Source: Actinomycetes bacterium
Lineage (GTDB): Bacteria; Actinomycetota; Acidimicrobiia; Acidimicrobiales; Palsa-688
Direction: 5' to 3'
Length of the DNA: 57,652 nucleotides
NCBI GenBank assembly: GCA_021847945.1
Contig: JAJZNG010000194.1
Span: 1-57,652, forward strand
Shown: positions 56,426 to 57,652 of the stretch, in pieces
Layout of the letters: every line of letters begins with the position of its first letter
Position numbering within the stretch: the first letter of the stretch is position 1
Made by a program: the position numbers and the translations under genes
Notes under the pieces: model-generated
What the model saw: the letters and a program-made list of their open reading frames with translations, nothing else
What the model was told of the DNA's origin: nothing
Database searches by the model: none

Positions 56426-57652
56426 CCCAACTTCCCGCAGACGGCCTCCGCTGCTTCCAGCAGACGGCCCGACGCCACGGCGTGCACTGCGGCTTCGACC
56501 TCCGGGGCGACCCATCGGTCAGGGCCGGGACCTGACACGCTGCGGCGCAGTTCGTCTCGGGCTGCTGCTGTTGCCGGGGCAGGCTCCAGCGGAGCCCTCA
56601 GGTCCAAAGCACGGGCGCCTACGAGCAGCTCTATTGCGACAACCCGGCGCAAGCCGTCCAGTGACTTGCGGAGTTTTCTGGCGGCCGACCAGCCCATCGA
56701 GACGTGGTCCTCTTGCATGGCGGAGCTTGGTATCGAATCCACGCTCGCCGGTGAGGCGAGACGCTTCAGCTCGCTGACTATCCCCGCCGCGCAGTACTGG
56801 GCGATCATGTAGCCGGAGTCGACGCCAGGATCGTCGGCGAGGAAAGGCGCAAGCCCGTGCGAGCGCGCAGGGTCCAGCATCCGGTCGCAGCGGCGCTCAC
56901 TCATCGACGCGAGGTCGGCGGCGACTATCGCTAGAAAGTCCGCCACGTAGGCGAGCGGGGCACCGTGGAAGTTGCCGTTGGATTCGACGCGTCCGTCTGC
57001 TAGCACCACGGGATTGTCGACGGTGGCGGCGAGCTCGCGTCCGAGCACCGTCGCCGCGTGCGACAGCGTGTCGCGTACCGCTCCTGACACCGCAGGTGCG
57101 CAGCGCAGCGAGTAGGCGTCTTGGACCCGGGTGTCGCCCAGCCGGTGCGACCCGACGATCTCGGAGTTTCGCAACAGACGCGACATGTTGTCCGCCGCTG
57201 CGACTTGGCCGGGATGGGGTCTCAACGGCCCGTGCAGGTCGGCTGCGAACACGCGGTCGGTTCCCAAGAGCGCTTCGACGCTCATAGCGGCCGCCAAGTC
57301 GGCTGTCTTGCAAAGCACGGTGAAATCGTTCACCGCCATGATCAGCATGCCAAGCATGCCGTCAGTGCCGTTGACTAAAGCCAGGCCTTCCTTCTCCTCG
57401 AGCTCTAGGGGTTCGATTCCTGCTAGGGCGAGGAGCTCTGCCGCCGGGCGTAGCTGACCGGCGCGGTCCCGGCCTTCTCCTTCTCCCATCATGAACAAAG
57501 CCGTGTGGGCTAGGGGTGCTAGGTCGCCGCTGCAGCCGAGGGACCCGTACTCTGGCACTGTCGGGGCTATCCCGGCGTTCAGGGCAGACGCGTAGGAGGT
57601 CGCTACTGACGGCCGGACGCCCGTTCGTCCCGACGCCAGGGTCGCCAGGCGG
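56422..57652 (-). CDS. hutH: Histidine ammonia-lyase, 5' end beyond window
   Basis: The frame is open to the window edge ('RLATLASGRTGVRP...APTVPEYGSLGCSGDLAPLAH'), so the gene continues right. The MIO cofactor forms from the tripeptide after 'GSLG'; here it is Cys-Ser-Gly instead of the usual Ala-Ser-Gly. 'QDAYSLRCAPAVSGAV' and 'NFHGAPLAYVADFLAI' are further landmarks. First step of histidine degradation. The downstream genes overlap it stepwise; hutU may lie beyond the edge. Confidence 0.95.
   Translation of the reverse strand, partial: RLATLASGRTGVRPSVATSYASALNAGIAPTVPEYGSLGCSGDLAPLAHTALFMMGEGEGRDRAGQLRPAAELLALAGIEPLELEEKEGLALVNGTDGMLGMLIMAVNDFTVLCKTADLAAAMSVEALLGTDRVFAADLHGPLRPHPGQVAAADNMSRLLRNSEIVGSHRLGDTRVQDAYSLRCAPAVSGAVRDTLSHAATVLGRELAATVDNPVVLADGRVESNGNFHGAPLAYVADFLAIVAADLASMSERRCDRMLDPARSHGLAPFLADDPGVDSGYMIAQYCAAGIVSELKRLASPASVDSIPSSAMQEDHVSMGWSAARKLRKSLDGLRRVVAIELLVGARALDLRAPLEPAPATAAARDELRRSVSGPGPDRWVAPEVEAAVHAVASGRLLEAAEAVCGKLG

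Overview
The window looks like a chromosomal segment of a high-GC actinobacterium, most likely of the class Acidimicrobiia. The reasons are GTG/TTG starts, many ATGA/GTGA stop-start overlaps, GAF-ANTAR regulators, an actinobacterial PRC-barrel/CsbD/DUF6458 repertoire, and a 'GYWLIGADGGVFTFGDA' type repeat that is common in Acidimicrobiia surface proteins. No taxonomic search was possible, so this is an inference.

Layout. 1-0.7 kb: STAS-domain gene on the minus strand. 1.4-7.1 kb: exopolysaccharide cluster (PelG-like membrane protein, PelF-type glycosyltransferase, spherulin-4-type glycosidase, GHL15-type glycosidase). 7.3-10.3 kb: hemerythrin-like protein, small membrane proteins and two gene fragments (cydB 3' half, FAD oxidoreductase 5' part) joined at a deletion scar. 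10.4-17.4 kb: ftsH and a PRC-barrel gene, then zwf-gnd-HAD (oxidative pentose phosphate) and a wrecked sugar transporter. 17.4-23.6 kb: glycogen-debranching-type glucosidase, glycosyltransferase, CsbD, DJ-1/PfpI, a PRC-barrel gene and a DsrE-like pseudogene. 24-26.1 kb: intact ISL3-family insertion sequence inserted into the leader of a third PRC-barrel gene. 26.4-32.5 kb: SDR/DUF2867 protein, then the arginine deiminase operon arcABC behind a broken arcD-like antiporter. 32.6-37.1 kb: degenerate STAS copy, two GAF-ANTAR proteins, a slipin interrupted by an amber codon, and a second copy of the small membrane module. 37.3-57.7 kb: ordinary chromosomal genes: phzF-like, icd, a toxin-antitoxin pair, tRNA-Val, dienelactone hydrolase, acyl-CoA ligase, inositol monophosphatase, SDR, HDOD-GGDEF pair, an Rrf2 regulator divergent from an iron-sulfur electron-transfer pair, and a histidine-utilisation operon (hutH-F-I plus an RpiR regulator) running off the right edge.

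The left 37 kb reads as a stress/energy-reserve island: protein quality control (FtsH), NADPH supply (zwf, gnd), glycogen or oligosaccharide turnover, redox protection (DJ-1, DsrE), anaerobic ATP from arginine, and small membrane proteins. It is peppered with duplications and decayed genes.

The most interesting signal is a repeated 5' leader. A sequence around GCTCCAGACCNTGG occurs six times, always on the strand of the gene that follows. It lies 68-83 nt before the start codon of a short ORF (14-80 codons), and the stop codon of that ORF overlaps the start of the next ORF. The following genes are STAS, an FAD oxidoreductase remnant, ftsH, zwf, a PRC-barrel gene (visible only after removing the insertion sequence) and an unknown gene. 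I know of no described element of this form.
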